From NCBI RefSeq assembly GCF_022271435.1, contig NZ_JAFIQY010000001.1:372001-436000 (forward strand): 64,000 bases of DNA, read 5' to 3'. Source of the stretch: Streptomyces monomycini (lineage in GTDB: Bacteria; Actinomycetota; Actinomycetes; Streptomycetales; Streptomycetaceae). Positions 55,101 to 64,000 of the stretch are shown one piece after another. The position numbers and the translations under genes were made by a program. Numbering within the stretch: position 1 is the first letter of the stretch; each line of letters begins with the position of its first letter. The notes under the pieces are model-generated. The model was given only the letters and a program-made list of their open reading frames with translations, was not told the origin of the DNA and did no database searches.

Positions 55101-57273
55101 CGCGGGTGATCAACGAGTCCGCGTCGACCGTGCCGCGCCCGGCCACCGTCAGGACCGGTTCCGGGCCGTCCGTCACGATGCGGGCGCGCAGCATGTCGTG
55201 GGTGTCCAGTACGGCGGCCAGCCCACCCGCCAGCACGTCCCGGGTCAGCCCGGCCGGCGCGCCGACGGTCACCCACTGTGCGAACCCGCGGCCGGCTCCC
55301 CGCGTTCCCAGCGCCCGCATCACCGGGGTCCAGGGCACGTCCCCGGTCCCCTCGTCGTCCTGCGGGGCACGTTCCGGCCGGTCCGCGACGGCCTCGGCCA
55401 CCGCCGCCAGCCGCTCGGGCGTCAGGAGGCCGAAGACCTGACCGGACGTCAGGACCAGCCCGGCGCGCCGGGCCCGGGACACCAGCTGCATCGAGCTGAT
55501 CGAGTCACCGCCCAGCGTGAAGAAGTCGTCCCGCACCCCCACCCGGTCCAGCCCCAGCACCTCGGCGAACAAGTCGCACAGCGTTTCCTCGGCCACTGTC
55601 CGCGGCTGCTCCGGCGCGGCTCCGCCGAAGCCGGGCGCCGGCAGGGCCTTGCGGTCGACCTTGCCGTGCGCGGTGAGCGGCAGCCGGTCCAGCGGTACGA
55701 GCGCGGCGGGGATCAGGTACTCGGGCAGCGTCGCGGCCAAGTGGTCCCGCAGAACGGAGAGGAGCGCGCCGGTGCGGAGGCTGTCGGACCGGTCGTCGGA
55801 CCGCGCGACTGGCTCTCGCGGTTGCCGGCCGCCCTCGTCATCGGAGCGGCCGGCGGGCTCTTCCGGGTCCGTCGGCACCGGCCCGGCGGCCGGAACGACG
55901 TACCCGACCAGCCGCCGCTCGCCCGGGTGGTCCTCCCTGGCCACCACCACGGCCTGCCCGACCGCCGGATGCGCGGCGAGGGCCGCTTCCACCTCGCCCG
56001 GCTCCACCCGGTACCCACGGATCTTGACCTGTTCGTCGGACCGTCCGACGAAGACCGGTTCACCGTCAGCGGTCCACCGCACCAGGTCCCCGGTACGGTA
56101 CATCCGCTCGCCGCGCGCGAACGGGGAGGCCACGAAGCGCTCCGCGGTGAACCCACCGCGCCCCAGGTATCCGCGGGCCAGCCCGCCCCCGGCGAGATAC
56201 AGCTCCCCGTCCGTCCCCGGTGCGACCGGCCGCAGCCTCGAGTCGAGCACGTGCAGGCGGCGGCCGGTCAGCGGCTGTCCGAGGGGCAGCACGTCCGGCA
56301 CTTCGTCGCCCGGCCGCACCGGGCGCGTCGTCGCGCACAGCGTGGCCTCCGTCGGCCCGTACAGATGCTGCACGGTCACCTCCGGGCACGCGTCCCGCAC
56401 GCGTGCCACCGCCACGGCCGGTACCACGTCCCCACCGCACATGACCTGCCGGAACCCCCGGAAGCACTCCGGCGACTCCTCCGCGATCACCCGGAACAGC
56501 CCTGCCGTCAGCTGCACTGCCGTCACACCGTCGGCCACCGCCTGGGCGAGCCGCCGCGCGTCCGGCGGGCCCGGCTCCGCCATCACCACCGTGCCGCCCA
56601 CCGCCAGCGGCAGCCACAGGTCGAACAGCGACGCGTCGAAGGCGTACGGCGCGTGGGCCAGCACCGCGTCGTCCGGGCCCACTCCCCACCGCGGGTCGCT
56701 CACCAGGCCCGTCACACTCCCGTGCGGGACCAGCACGCCTTTCGGCAGCCCCGTCGATCCGGAGGTGTACATGACGTACGCGGCGTCCTCCGCGCCCACC
56801 GTCACCCCGGTACGGTCCGGTGGGCACGCGGCCACCGCCGCCGCCACCTGCGGGTCGTCCAGCACCACCGTTTCCGCACCGCCCGGCACCAGATGCCGTG
56901 TCACGGGACGGGTCGCCTCCGAGCACAGCACCGCCGCCGGGGCCGAGTCCGCCAGCAGGAACGCCACCCGGTCCGCCGGATATCCGCAGTCCACCGGAAC
57001 GTACGCGGCCCCTGCCTTCCACACGCCCAACAACGCCGTCAGCAGACCCGCCGACCGCTCCAGCGCCACCGCGACCCGGTCACCGCGCCGCACGCCCCGG
57101 GCGGTCAGGTACACGGCCAGCCGGCTCGACGCCGCCGCCAATTCCTCGTACGTGGCCTTGCGTCCGGCGTCCGCCACCGCCACCGCGTCCGGCGTGCGGG
57201 CCGCCTGGCGGCCGATCAGCTCGGGCACCGAAACAGCCTGCGTCCCGGCGAGCACGCGCTCCGGCCCGGTCAT
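49117..57273 (-). CDS. Two-module nonribosomal peptide synthetase, A-T-E-C-A-T-E
   Basis: About 2718 residues. Domains in order: A1 (~15-530; [20 protein letters not shown]), T1 (~555-625; [11 protein letters not shown]), E1 (~645-1080; [18 protein letters not shown]), C2 (~1110-1550; HHVLMDGWS), A2 (~1570-2080; [20 protein letters not shown]), T2 (~2120-2190; [11 protein letters not shown]), E2 (~2215-2690; [18 protein letters not shown]). There is no starter C domain, so it initiates; both residues should be D. It ends with an acidic helix ([18 protein letters not shown]) after E2 and has no thioesterase or reductase. That layout normally hands the peptide to another NRPS in trans, which this window lacks. 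ATG 57273 chosen; a TTG at 57303 is an alternative. No MbtH-like gene seen. Confidence 0.93.
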   Translation of the reverse strand: MTGPERVLAGTQAVSVPELIGRQAARTPDAVAVADAGRKATYEELAAASSRLAVYLTARGVRRGDRVAVALERSAGLLTALLGVWKAGAAYVPVDCGYPADRVAFLLADSAPAAVLCSEATRPVTRHLVPGGAETVVLDDPQVAAAVAACPPDRTGVTVGAEDAAYVMYTSGSTGLPKGVLVPHGSVTGLVSDPRWGVGPDDAVLAHAPYAFDASLFDLWLPLAVGGTVVMAEPGPPDARRLAQAVADGVTAVQLTAGLFRVIAEESPECFRGFRQVMCGGDVVPAVAVARVRDACPEVTVQHLYGPTEATLCATTRPVRPGDEVPDVLPLGQPLTGRRLHVLDSRLRPVAPGTDGELYLAGGGLARGYLGRGGFTAERFVASPFARGERMYRTGDLVRWTADGEPVFVGRSDEQVKIRGYRVEPGEVEAALAAHPAVGQAVVVAREDHPGERRLVGYVVPAAGPVPTDPEEPAGRSDDEGGRQPREPVARSDDRSDSLRTGALLSVLRDHLAATLPEYLIPAALVPLDRLPLTAHGKVDRKALPAPGFGGAAPEQPRTVAEETLCDLFAEVLGLDRVGVRDDFFTLGGDSISSMQLVSRARRAGLVLTSGQVFGLLTPERLAAVAEAVADRPERAPQDDEGTGDVPWTPVMRALGTRGAGRGFAQWVTVGAPAGLTRDVLAGGLAAVLDTHDMLRARIVTDGPEPVLTVAGRGTVDADSLITRVATEDGHGLDEAAERAVGDARRRLDPAAGTLVQVVWLDAGPGQDGRLVLVVHHMVVDGVSWRILIPDLRAACEAVAAGRPPVLDPVGTSFRQWAQLLAAQATDEHRTAELAGWQALLAGGDLAVGTRPPDPLRDTAATAHRAEWTVPTGHAATLTGRAPAAFHCGVHEVLLSTLAGALTHWRPDSVPAAGLLVDVEGHGREPVAEEVELARTVGWFTDVHPVRLNAAGVDLDEALAGGPAAGALLKAVKEQAGAMPGDGLGHGLLRHLNPGTRPALAALPAPQVSFNYLGRFLAAGTHTGPAEPWQLTGHATIGESADPAMPVLHALEAEAAVRDTPDGPELTLALSWSDHLLDETAVRTLGQLWLDLLGGLAAHAGTTGAGGHTPSDFPLLTLTQQDVTELEQEVPQLADVWPLSPLQEGLLFQSVHDELAPDVYKSRWTLELDGPLDTGRLRASWRALVDRHATLRASFRRSASGLAVQVVARDVPLPWQEADVSHLPEDEASAAAAELAAREQGGRIDLATAPLWRLLLIRLGAERHHLVVLTHHVLMDGWSLPVLVTELSAAYAAGGDDPRPGPVTSYREYLAWLARQDKEAARDAWRAEFHGAGEPTLVAPTAPQHGATDPVHLHADLPAGLSRRLEELARTHGLTASTVVLGAWALVLARLAGRTDVVFGVTMADRPPELPGVETMVGLLINTLPVRVPLDAAQPVLALLKDVQERQSALLPHRHLGLSEAQKLGGPGALFDSIVVYQNLPRPPAAPDRPGALTIRLSDVTDVVHYPLGLNITPGEQLHVHLVHQRGLLPADVVEALPARLAQVLAQLVTDGPAPVVGRVGVLGAEEHRLVVTGWNRTETPLPAVLVPELLRRRAARSGDTVAVQDARRTVTYRELATTAGRLARHLIGLGVGPERRVAVLLRRSAESLTAALAVIMAGGVLVPVDPDYPPERRAFLLRDADPAVVLCDADTRHAVPGDCAARVADLDDPAVAGALARHRGGFVTQAERRTPLAADHAVYLVYTSGTTGVPKGVTVTHRGLRNLVADRVARFGLGPHSRVLQLAAPTFDVSIADTWPVLCAGGRLVLAPPGPPPLGEDLACLLRAHRITQLGGTPSFLLHLPPEDLPDLRVVVTGGEPLTEELRRRWAPGRQVHEEYGVTEATVVQSSTAPLTGAETPTVGRPVANTRLYVLDAFLQPVPPGVPGELYVAGESLARGYQGRTALTAQRFVACPFTPGTGVPPAEGWGRMYRTGDIVRWTGDGELVFAGRADSQVKIRGYRVELGEVEAALAGHPAVGEATAAVREDRPGERRLIGYVVPYGAAGGRTADGRPVNGGPVDDRPVNGHPVDGRSVREHVAGALPEFMVPAAVVVLDALPRTPNGKVDRAALPVPEFAARAAGRDPRTPAEEILCALFAEVLGLERAGVEDSFFELGGDSIISLQLVARARRAGLVLTSPQVFEAKTPERLALLARTADDGTGPSAAVDTGVGRIPRTPLMRRLGEKITGGRFAQWAIVATPAALTRDALTAGLRAVLDTHAMLRARVVPDGDRGWALETGERGAVDVEPLISCLPVGGGLDGSPESPQSAENPVALEACLDEAAERAARDAVERLDPAAGRMVQTVWLDAGPGRTGRLALVVHHLSVDGVSWRILLADLRAACEAAVRGGVPQLDAVGTSFRSWAAAGPEADGSGAAVERPLDGRTCPQPSDPLPVGRNLDPAVDTAATLREQTWVVPAGQAEILTSRTPAAYHCGVHEVLLAALAGAVVDARPGAGGGTVLVDVERHGRAAADGTDLSRTVGWFTTVRPQWLDLAGVDLAEASAGGPAAGRLLKAVKQQSRAAGEDGPGHLQGSTDAAGRAHRPSARISFNYMGRFLAAHPRAGTPEPWQLTGEPAIGSSSDPGMPAPHVLEASAVVRDTVGGAALSLTLTWPHRLLDAAVVARLGRAWLDLLDGLAVHTDSPAAGGHTPSDFPLLDLDQDEIEQFEAIADRLSDEEAR

Positions 57274-58029
57274 CGTCCGGTCCCCGTGCCCGGCCGACGG
57301 CAATTCCCGCGCATATTTCGTTCGGAGTGGGCCGTTGCCCTTATTTCATTCCGACGGGAGGGAAAGGACGTCGTCAGGGTCAGGGTCAGGGGCAGTTCGG
57401 TGGACGCCAGGCCGTTCATGATTCCCCCTTGGGTGGCAACGACCGAAAGGACCGGCGGCCCCACGGCCGTGGGCGCGGCGAATTCCGCGACGTCCGCGCA
57501 TTCCCCGTCGGTCCGAGACCGATCGGCGTACCGTTGTTCAGGGGCCGGTTGGCCTCACTTTGCGGTCGGCGAAGTACGGGGTCAACAGCAGCCAGTTGGA
57601 CGAGCACTTGGTGTGTGCGCGTCCAACTGGGCGTTTTCCGCACTCCGGACAACGCCCCGATACGGGGGTACTGGTCGCAGTGGCCGGCGCCTCCGTCCAC
57701 GAAGAGGTTTTTCCTCTGCGAGCGCGGCCTGAAGGGCTTCCACGCCGTCCCGGTACGCACCGAAACCGCCGAGCATACTGCCGACGATGGTGCAGCGGAG
57801 GGGGCAGCGGCAACCCCGCCCAGCGGCACGCGCGGAAAGCGAATGCGGCTCCAGGAATAGACACCGCGCGCCCGCGCCGCCAGAGCACATGGAAAGTGCT
57901 GCCGTCACTGCGGAGGCTGTTCCGCAGCAAAGTGTCACGACACCCGGCGCCACTTCCCGGGCGGCCGGGCGACGCGCGGGCGGCACCCGGGCCCGTACGG
58001 GGAGACGGCAGGCAGGCGGCGTCGTCCGG
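57274..58029. other. Gene-poor region upstream of the NRPS
   Basis: About 750 bases with lower GC bias in codon positions than neighbours. Several short overlapping frames exist on both strands, none with a recognisable protein. It holds the NRPS promoter region and an inverted repeat at 57592-57630. Possibly remnant DNA. Confidence 0.5.
57592..57630. repeat. Perfect 11-base inverted repeat with 17-base spacer
   Basis: CCAGTTGGACG (57592-57602) and CGTCCAACTGG (57620-57630). About 320 bases upstream of the NRPS start. It could be a hairpin (followed by GCGTTTTCC on the plus strand, terminator-like) or a regulator site. Confidence 0.7.
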
Positions 58030-59033
<1,004 letters not shown>

Positions 59034-59161
59034 GACGTCCGCCCGCTCGGCCTGAGACGTCTGTCCGCTCGCCGACCTGATAAGCCTGTGTGTGCTCGCC
59101 GTTCCGAGGCGTCCCGCCGCTCGCCGGCCCGAGACGTCCGTCCGCCGCCCCGCCGGGCACG

Positions 59162-59908
59162 TCATGTCACCGCCTCGACGAGCATGAAGGCCGCCACCGC
59201 CAGCAGGGCGAACGCGAACAGGCGCTGCAGGCGTGGACCGGAGACCTTCCCGGCGAGGCGTTTGCCGTCCCAGGCCCCGAGGACGGCGGCCGCGGTGAAC
59301 GGGCCGACGACCGCCCAGTCCAGGGAGCCGGCCGCCCCGAAACGGGTGGCCAGCGAGGACAGGGAGTTGACGGTGATCACCAGCAGACTGGTGCCGACGG
59401 CCGCCCGCATCTCGAAGGCCAGCACCGTCACCAGGGCCGGTACGGCGAGGAAGCCGCCTCCCACGCCGAGCAGCCCGGTCAGGGCGCCGAGCCCCGCGCC
59501 GGCCCCCGCGGCCCGCCCCTTCCGTACCTCGCGGTTCCCGTCCGCCGCCGCGGCGGGGCGCAGCATCATGACCGCGGCGAGGGCGGCGACGCCCGCGAAG
59601 GCGAGGGTGAGGGCGGCCTGCGGAAGGCGGGCGGCGGCGGCTCCGGCGAGGGCCGCCGGCAGGACTCCGGCGGCGGCGAACGCCGCCCCCGCCTTCCACC
59701 GCACGCGTCCGGCCCGCGCGTGTGCGTACAGCGCGGCCAGAGAGGTGGCGGTGACGATGAGCAGGCTCGCGGTGGTGGCCTCGGCAGGAGTGAAGCCGAG
59801 GAGGTAGATCAGCGCCGGTACGGCCAGGACGCTGCCACCGCCGCCGAGCGCGCCGAGCGCCAGTCCGACCACACCGCCCGCGACCAGGGCCAGGATCAGT
59901 GCGCTCAT
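59162..59908 (-). CDS. TauE/SafE-family sulfite/sulfur exporter
   Basis: A 248-residue membrane protein with about eight helices and the two TauE/SafE repeats: GGVVGLALGALGGGGSVLAV and GLGALTGLLGVGGGFLAVPA. It probably exports sulfite or thiosulfate made by persulfide oxidation. ATG at 59908, 70 bases downstream of the MBL-rhodanese gene on the same strand, so likely one transcript. Confidence 0.92.
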   Translation of the reverse strand: MSALILALVAGGVVGLALGALGGGGSVLAVPALIYLLGFTPAEATTASLLIVTATSLAALYAHARAGRVRWKAGAAFAAAGVLPAALAGAAAARLPQAALTLAFAGVAALAAVMMLRPAAAADGNREVRKGRAAGAGAGLGALTGLLGVGGGFLAVPALVTVLAFEMRAAVGTSLLVITVNSLSSLATRFGAAGSLDWAVVGPFTAAAVLGAWDGKRLAGKVSGPRLQRLFAFALLAVAAFMLVEAVT

Positions 59909-59978
59909 GATGCCGGCCCGCCCGGCCCGCGCACGCCGGTGACCGGTGGGGCACAAGCGCCGGGATCGGGGACGGGCA

Positions 59979-61343
59979 TCAGGAGCCGGCCACGGTCAGG
60001 CCGGCGTCGACCGCGGCTTCGAAACCGTCGTCGACGGCGACGACCTGCCGTCCCACCGCGTCCAGGAGGGAAGCGGCGATCGCCGCGCGCATTCCTCCGG
60101 CGCAGTGCACCCACACGACGCCCGGCGGGATCTCGTCGGCCCGGCCGTGCAGCTCGTGGACGGGGATGTGCACCGAGCCTTCGACGTGCCCGTCGGCGCG
60201 CTCCGAGGCGCGGCGCACGTCGAGCACGACGACCTGCGCGCCCCGCGCACGGGCAGTGGCGAGGTCGGCGAAGGCGGCGCGCGGGAACGAGGCGAGTTCC
60301 TCGCCGTCGCGGATCCAGCCGGCCGGGTCGCCGGTGGCGGCAGCGGCCGGGCGGTCGATGCCGACCCGGGCCAGCTCCCGCTGGGCGGCGGCGATCTGCT
60401 CCGGTGTCGTGCCGAGCAGGGTGACCGGCTTGCCCCACGGGATCAGCCAGGCCAGGTAGGTCGCGAGCTTGCCGTCCCCTTCGAAGTTGAACGATCCGGC
60501 CACGTGTCCGGCGGCGAAGGCGACGCGGCTGCGCAGGTCCACCACCCACTCCCCCGCGGCCAGCCGCTCGGCGATCCGCCGCGCGTCGGCGGGCTCGGGC
60601 GGGGTCAGGTCGACGGGGGCGGGGCCCGCGGCGTTGGCGGGGCCCATGTGGGCGTAGTAGGCCGGTACGTCCTCCAGGCCGGCGAGGGTACGGGCGACGA
60701 AGGTGTCCACGTCGAGGGTGAGCGCGTCGTTGACCGTGCGTTCCTTGCCGATCGTGGTGGTGTCGCCCGCGGCCTGGGAGGAGGAGCAGAAGCTGCCGAA
60801 TCCGTGCGTGGGCAGCACCGGGACCTCGTCGTCGAGCTCGTCGGCAAGGCGGTGGGCGGAGGCGTGCTGGGCGCGGGCCAGCCCTTCGGTCAGTCGCGGC
60901 TCGACCAGGTCCGGGCGGCCGACCGTACCGATCAGCAGCGACCCGCCGGTGAAGGCCGCCACCGCCCGGCCGTCGTCCTCCAGCGCGTACGAGGTGTGGT
61001 GCGGCGTGTGGCCGGGGGTGGCGATCGCGCGCAGCACCAGGCCCTCGTCCACCGCGACCGTGTCGCCGTCGGTGACGGGAGTGCGGGCGAACGACACGCT
61101 CGCCGCGGCCGGGACCAGGTAGGCGGCGCCGGTGACGCGGGCCAGCTCCAGACCGCCGGTGACGTAGTCGTTGTGTATGTGGGTCTCCGCGACATACGCG
61201 ATCCGCACCCCGCGCCGCGCCGCGGCGGCGATCACCTGGTCGATGTCGCGCGGCGGGTCGATCACGACCGCGGCCCCGTCGCCACCGGCCAGGTAGCTGC
61301 GGTTGCCCAGGCCCTCGAACGTCAAGGTGTCGACGAAGAACAC
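59979..61343 (-). CDS. Persulfide dioxygenase-like protein: MBL-fold plus two rhodanese domains
   Basis: A 454-residue enzyme. Metallo-beta-lactamase domain at 1-240 with iron-binding THIHNDYVTGG and ATPGHTPHHTSY, as in ETHE1/CstB. Then an inactive rhodanese (about 255-345; AGEWVVDLRSRVAFAAGHVA, no Cys) and a C-terminal one (about 365-450) with Cys in GVVWVHCAGGMRAA. It would oxidise glutathione- or small-thiol persulfide to sulfite and/or thiosulfate. GTG at 61343 follows GGAGGAGG. Two CstR-type operators lie 36 and 73 bases upstream. Confidence 0.9.
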   Translation of the reverse strand: MFFVDTLTFEGLGNRSYLAGGDGAAVVIDPPRDIDQVIAAAARRGVRIAYVAETHIHNDYVTGGLELARVTGAAYLVPAAASVSFARTPVTDGDTVAVDEGLVLRAIATPGHTPHHTSYALEDDGRAVAAFTGGSLLIGTVGRPDLVEPRLTEGLARAQHASAHRLADELDDEVPVLPTHGFGSFCSSSQAAGDTTTIGKERTVNDALTLDVDTFVARTLAGLEDVPAYYAHMGPANAAGPAPVDLTPPEPADARRIAERLAAGEWVVDLRSRVAFAAGHVAGSFNFEGDGKLATYLAWLIPWGKPVTLLGTTPEQIAAAQRELARVGIDRPAAAATGDPAGWIRDGEELASFPRAAFADLATARARGAQVVVLDVRRASERADGHVEGSVHIPVHELHGRADEIPPGVVWVHCAGGMRAAIAASLLDAVGRQVVAVDDGFEAAVDAGLTVAGS

Positions 61344-61378
61344 AGTGGTGCCTCCTCCATGGAACGGACGTGACGGGT

Positions 61379-61394
61379 GTACCCCCGGGGGTAT
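61379..61394. promoter_or_regulatory. CstR/CsoR-type operator 2
   Basis: GTACCC-CCGG-GGGTAT, 36 bases upstream of the persulfide dioxygenase-like gene's GTG. Confidence 0.8.
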
Positions 61395-61415
61395 CTGTCA
61401 CCCACCATAACAGCG

Positions 61416-61431
61416 ATACCCAGGGGGGTAT
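61416..61431. promoter_or_regulatory. CstR/CsoR-type operator 3
   Basis: ATACCC-AGGG-GGGTAT, 37 bases from operator 2, centre to centre. Two sites in one promoter suggest tight repression. Confidence 0.82.
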
Positions 61432-61513
61432 TCCGGAGTGATGGTACGCCCGGGCACCCGGGCGACTCCGGGGGATCGGAACGCCCGCGTCCGACAGCGC
61501 CCCACTGCGACGG

Positions 61514-61529
61514 GTACCCGGTGGGGTAT
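61514..61529. promoter_or_regulatory. CstR/CsoR-type operator 4
   Basis: GTACCC-GGTG-GGGTAT, about 98 bases from operator 3 and 228 upstream of the GPP34-like gene. It may act on either side or be a relic. Confidence 0.6.
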
Positions 61530-61756
61530 CAGGGAATCCGCTCCGGGCCCGTGTCGTCGGCGGCGCGCGGCGCCGCCGCGGGAGCGCGGACCGGGATACA
61601 GTCAACTCCGCACGGGCCACCGCCCGTTGTCCGTGGTTCGCCCCCGCCTCCGGCCGGCCGCCCGGCCTCTGCCCTGCCCCGGCCTCCTCCCCGCACCCGG
61701 CAGCCGGCCGCTCGCCGCCGTACCGCCGCGGGTACCTCTGACACGGAGCCTTCGCC

Positions 61757-62380
61757 ATGACCACCACACCGCGGGACCTCCAGATCGTCGCCCTGGTCCT
61801 CACCATGGACACGGACCCGCCGCGCCCGGTGGACCCGGGCGACCTCTCCCTCGCCCTGGCGGGAGCCGAGCTGATCGACCTCCTGCGCGCCGGGGTCCTC
61901 GCCGTGGACGGCGACCGCATCGTGCCCGACGACCGCGACCGGCGGGCACCGGCCGACCGCCTGCTGGAGGCGGCCGCGTCGGCGCTCGTCCGGCGGGCGC
62001 CCCACGAGTCGGTCGAGGACTGGCTGTGACGCCGGGGCCGCGGCCTGTCCGCGGCCTACCGGGCCGCCCTGACGGAAGAGGGACTCCTCACCCGCAAGCG
62101 CCGCCGGCTGCTGTTCCGCACCGGCCGGACGGCGGTGCCCGCCTCGTCCGCCCGCGCCCACGCGGCCGGCCGCTGGGCATCGGGCGAACCCGTCCTCGCC
62201 GCCCTCGCCGCAGCCGCCGGAATGCGCGGGGCGCCGGCCGGCGATTCCCTGAGCGGGACCGACGAAGCGGTCGTGACCGTACTCGCCGCCGTCAACGAGG
62301 CGGTGGTGGAGCTGGAGGGCGTACGGCAGCGACGCTCCGTCGAGCAGGCGGCCTTCGACAACATCTGGCGAGGCCTGTGA
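61757..62380 (+). pseudogene. GPP34-family protein interrupted by an in-frame TGA
   Basis: The first 90 codons (MTTTPRDLQIVALVLTMDTD ... ADRLLEAAASALVRRAPHES) encode the N-terminal part of an actinobacterial GPP34 (Golgi phosphoprotein 3-like) protein and end at TGA 62027-62029. The same frame continues without a break as RRGRGLSAAYRAALTEEGLL, GRWASGEPVLAALAAAAG and ends ...AAFDNIWRGL at a TGA ending 62380. Together they make one normal-length (~207 residue) GPP34 protein; the stop replaces what is usually Trp. A single point mutation explains it; read-through is possible but unproven. Confidence 0.78.
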
Positions 62381-62732
62381 CGGGGAGGCGAGGCGCGCGA
62401 CGGAAAGGGCCGGGCCGCGTGAGCCCGTCGGGCGGCGGCGGAAGACGACGGGCGGCGCGGGCATCGCCCGGCGGAAGGCGTCGAGCGGTGCGGGCATCGC
62501 GCGGCGGAGGACCCCGTACACCGCCCGCGTGATCCCCTCGCGCTGCCGCCTGCGTCAGCGCAAGCGCCGTACGCGGATGTCCATCGCGGCGCTGGTGTCG
62601 CCCGTTACGAGCCCGTTACGAGGTCGGCGCGCAGCGAGGTGAAGGCGACACAGGAGACGGCCGACCGAAGGCCTGTGACAGCGCACGGACGGGCCCGCGA
62701 CAACTCGCGGAGGGGAAGGAACGCCGCCCGGG
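62381..62732. other. Gene-free spacer with short duplications
   Basis: 350 bases. Contains a direct duplication CCCGTTACGAG twice in tandem (62601-62622) and a diverged pair of GCGGGCATCGC-rich segments near 62457 and 62489. No gene is convincing. Confidence 0.6.
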
Positions 62733-63605
62733 TCACTTCCCCGTCAGTCCGGTGGGGCCGCTCCAGTAGGCCCGCTTCCACCGCTTCGCGTCGGGAGTGA
62801 ACTCGACCTCCATGCGGTCGGCGGCGTCCGGCGGCAGCGAGAACGCGTACCTGCCCACGGCCTCCCGGCCCGGCAGGACGTACCCCTTGAGGACCTTCTG
62901 CCGCCCGCTGCCGTCGATCACCAGCTCCGTCGAGGCGCCGTCCGCGTCGTTGACCGAGGGCAGTCCCGTCTCGATCTCGACCCGCTCGGTCCCGGTGTTG
63001 ACCACCTTGACCGTCACCTGGACGGCCTTGTTGCCCTTCGCGTGTCCCAGTACGTAGGCGTCCGGGACGAACGGCCGCGGCTGGGCGACCGTCACCTTCA
63101 GACCGTTGCCGAAGGTGTAGGAGCCGCCGAACGACGGGTGCCGCGCCTTCCTCTCGGCCTCGGCGGAGGACTTCGCCTTCTCGGTCCGGGCACGCGCCTC
63201 GTCGTCCGCCTTCTGCACCAAGGTGACGACGAAGAACCCGCCGGCGATCGCGGCCAGCAGTCCGACCCCGCCCAGGAGGGCACCGGCCAGCGCCATGCCC
63301 TTGCCCCGCGCCCGGCCCTTGCGTGCCATGCCGATCCCGACGGAGCCGAAGACCAAGGCCAGCAGCGCCGGCAGCCAGGAGACCCAGAACAGGACGAGGG
63401 GCAGGGCGAGGACGACGCCGAGGACGCCGAGGACCAGGGCCGCGACGGCCAAGCCGTTGCCGGGCCGCGGCGCGAACGGCAGGGCCGTCGCGGGCGGGCC
63501 CCAGTGGGCGGGGGCCTGCCCGGGGGGCGGCGGGCGCCACGGGTCGCGGTCGTCCGGTGCGGGGGCGACGGGCTGGGCACCGTCGGGCGGGGTGGATACG
63601 GTCAC
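62733..63605 (-). CDS. Membrane protein with DUF4190-like N-terminus and DUF4352-like extracellular domain
   Basis: A 290-residue protein. Pro-rich cytoplasmic N-terminus (1-45), hydrophobic helices at about 48-78 (LAVAALVLGVLGVVLALPLV), 80-95 and 105-130, a charged coiled segment (KADDEARARTEKAKSSAEAE), then a beta-sandwich (about 160-285; VTVAQPRPFVPD, KAVQVTVKVVNTGTERVEI) as in DUF4352 telokin-like domains. Probably a surface-exposed protein of unknown role. GTG at 63605. Confidence 0.82.
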   Translation of the reverse strand: MTVSTPPDGAQPVAPAPDDRDPWRPPPPGQAPAHWGPPATALPFAPRPGNGLAVAALVLGVLGVVLALPLVLFWVSWLPALLALVFGSVGIGMARKGRARGKGMALAGALLGGVGLLAAIAGGFFVVTLVQKADDEARARTEKAKSSAEAERKARHPSFGGSYTFGNGLKVTVAQPRPFVPDAYVLGHAKGNKAVQVTVKVVNTGTERVEIETGLPSVNDADGASTELVIDGSGRQKVLKGYVLPGREAVGRYAFSLPPDAADRMEVEFTPDAKRWKRAYWSGPTGLTGK

Positions 63606-63650
63606 GTACAGTCCTCGTAAGGGGTCGAAACGGACAAGCCGTTGACCATA

Positions 63651-64000
63651 TCAGTCAGGCAGCCGGCGGTTCGGCCGCTCTCTGGTCCTGCTCTCGGGAG
63701 GCCGGGGCGGGGCCGGCGGCCTGGGCAGATCTCCGGCGTCGATGGCGTTCTGCGCGACGGTGGACAGCATCAGGCCGTTCCGGCGGGCGTGGTCGCGCAT
63801 GAGGTCGAAGGCGTCTCCGAGGGAGACGTCCCGGTGCGCGGCGAGGTAGCCCTTGGCCTGTTCGATGAGGATGCGGCCGTGCAGGGCGCCGTGCAGTTGT
63901 TCGTTGATGGTGCCGGTGTCGGTGTGCCGGAGGGTACGGGCGTGGATCAGGCCGATGGTGGCCGCGTCGGCGAAGGCCTGGGCCATGGCGAGGTCGTCCA
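63651..64000 (-). CDS. ANTAR-domain regulator, C-terminal part, runs off right edge
   Basis: Minus-strand frame open to position 64000. It encodes the end of a likely GAF domain (DDLAMAQAFADAATIGLIHA) and an ANTAR RNA-binding domain (about 55 residues; LHGRILIEQAKGYLAAHRDV, AFDLMRDHARRNGLMLSTVA), followed by a Pro/Arg-rich tail. ANTAR proteins bind paired hairpins in nascent RNA and act as antiterminators. The true start is outside the window. Confidence 0.88.
   Translation of the reverse strand, partial: DDLAMAQAFADAATIGLIHARTLRHTDTGTINEQLHGALHGRILIEQAKGYLAAHRDVSLGDAFDLMRDHARRNGLMLSTVAQNAIDAGDLPRPPAPPRPPESRTRERPNRRLPD

Larger units (their letters stand above)
61344..61756. other. Spacer with three CstR-type operators
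   Basis: 413 bases without a gene. Operators at 61379-61394, 61416-61431 and 61514-61529; the rest is GC-rich without other clear signals. Confidence 0.7.

Noticed and set aside
50788..57732. Open frame of over 2300 codons antisense to the NRPS
   Set aside because: Shadow produced by high GC; translation is Gln/Arg/Gly-rich without any domain.

Overview
The window is very GC-rich with almost exclusively G or C at third codon positions. Gene content (OsdK/DevS-type GAF kinase with DevR-type regulator, Methyltransf_19 family protein, M19 and M20 peptidases, N-acylamino acid racemase type enolase, GPP34, ANTAR protein, two-module NRPS) points to Streptomyces or a close relative. About 50 genes or gene remnants are supported. 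No tRNA, rRNA, CRISPR array or intact insertion sequence was seen.

Region 1 (1-27.5 kb) is a hypoxia/dormancy island. It holds nirB (cut by the left edge), a sirohydrochlorin chelatase, pflB-pflA, a tandem universal stress protein, a PPOX-fold protein, a GAF histidine kinase with a DevR-type regulator, a CBS-BON protein, the coproporphyrinogen/protoporphyrinogen oxidase HemY, the nitrate transporter NarK, a complete narGHJI operon and a radical SAM/SPASM protein. Inverted repeats of the form GGGNC-N4-GNCCC lie upstream of several of these genes, including devR, and look like one regulon. Next to devR is a decayed second nar operon in which pieces of narG, narJ and narI have been joined by deletions.

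Region 2 (27.5-38 kb) is a mosaic of regulator/enzyme pairs: MarR with an alpha/beta hydrolase, a broken MFS transporter, a secreted serine hydrolase, a PucR-type regulator with a repetitive Gly-Thr tail, an NmrA-type reductase divergent from an XRE regulator, and TetR divergent from an amidase. Several have clear palindromic operators.

Region 3 (37.9-42.2 kb) is a four-gene set: N-acylamino acid racemase/succinylase-type enolase, GNAT acyltransferase, M20 deacylase/peptidase and M19 dipeptidase. It fits acylation, racemisation and deacylation of amino acids (D-amino acid salvage). Region 4 (42.5-49 kb) holds a GH18 enzyme with no visible signal peptide, a metal-site-degenerate IMPase-like protein, a secreted protein, an SMI1/KNR4-type protein, a nucleoside kinase and a Methyltransf_19 protein.

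Region 5 (49.1-57.3 kb) is one large NRPS, A-T-E-C-A-T-E, ending in an epimerase with no thioesterase. Region 6 (58-61.5 kb) is a persulfide/sulfide detoxification cluster (rhodanese, CstR/CsoR-type repressor, TauE/SafE exporter, MBL-rhodanese persulfide dioxygenase-like enzyme) with four copies of an NTACCC-N4-GGGTAT operator. The right end has a GPP34 gene interrupted by an in-frame stop, a membrane DUF4352-like protein and an ANTAR protein cut by the window edge.
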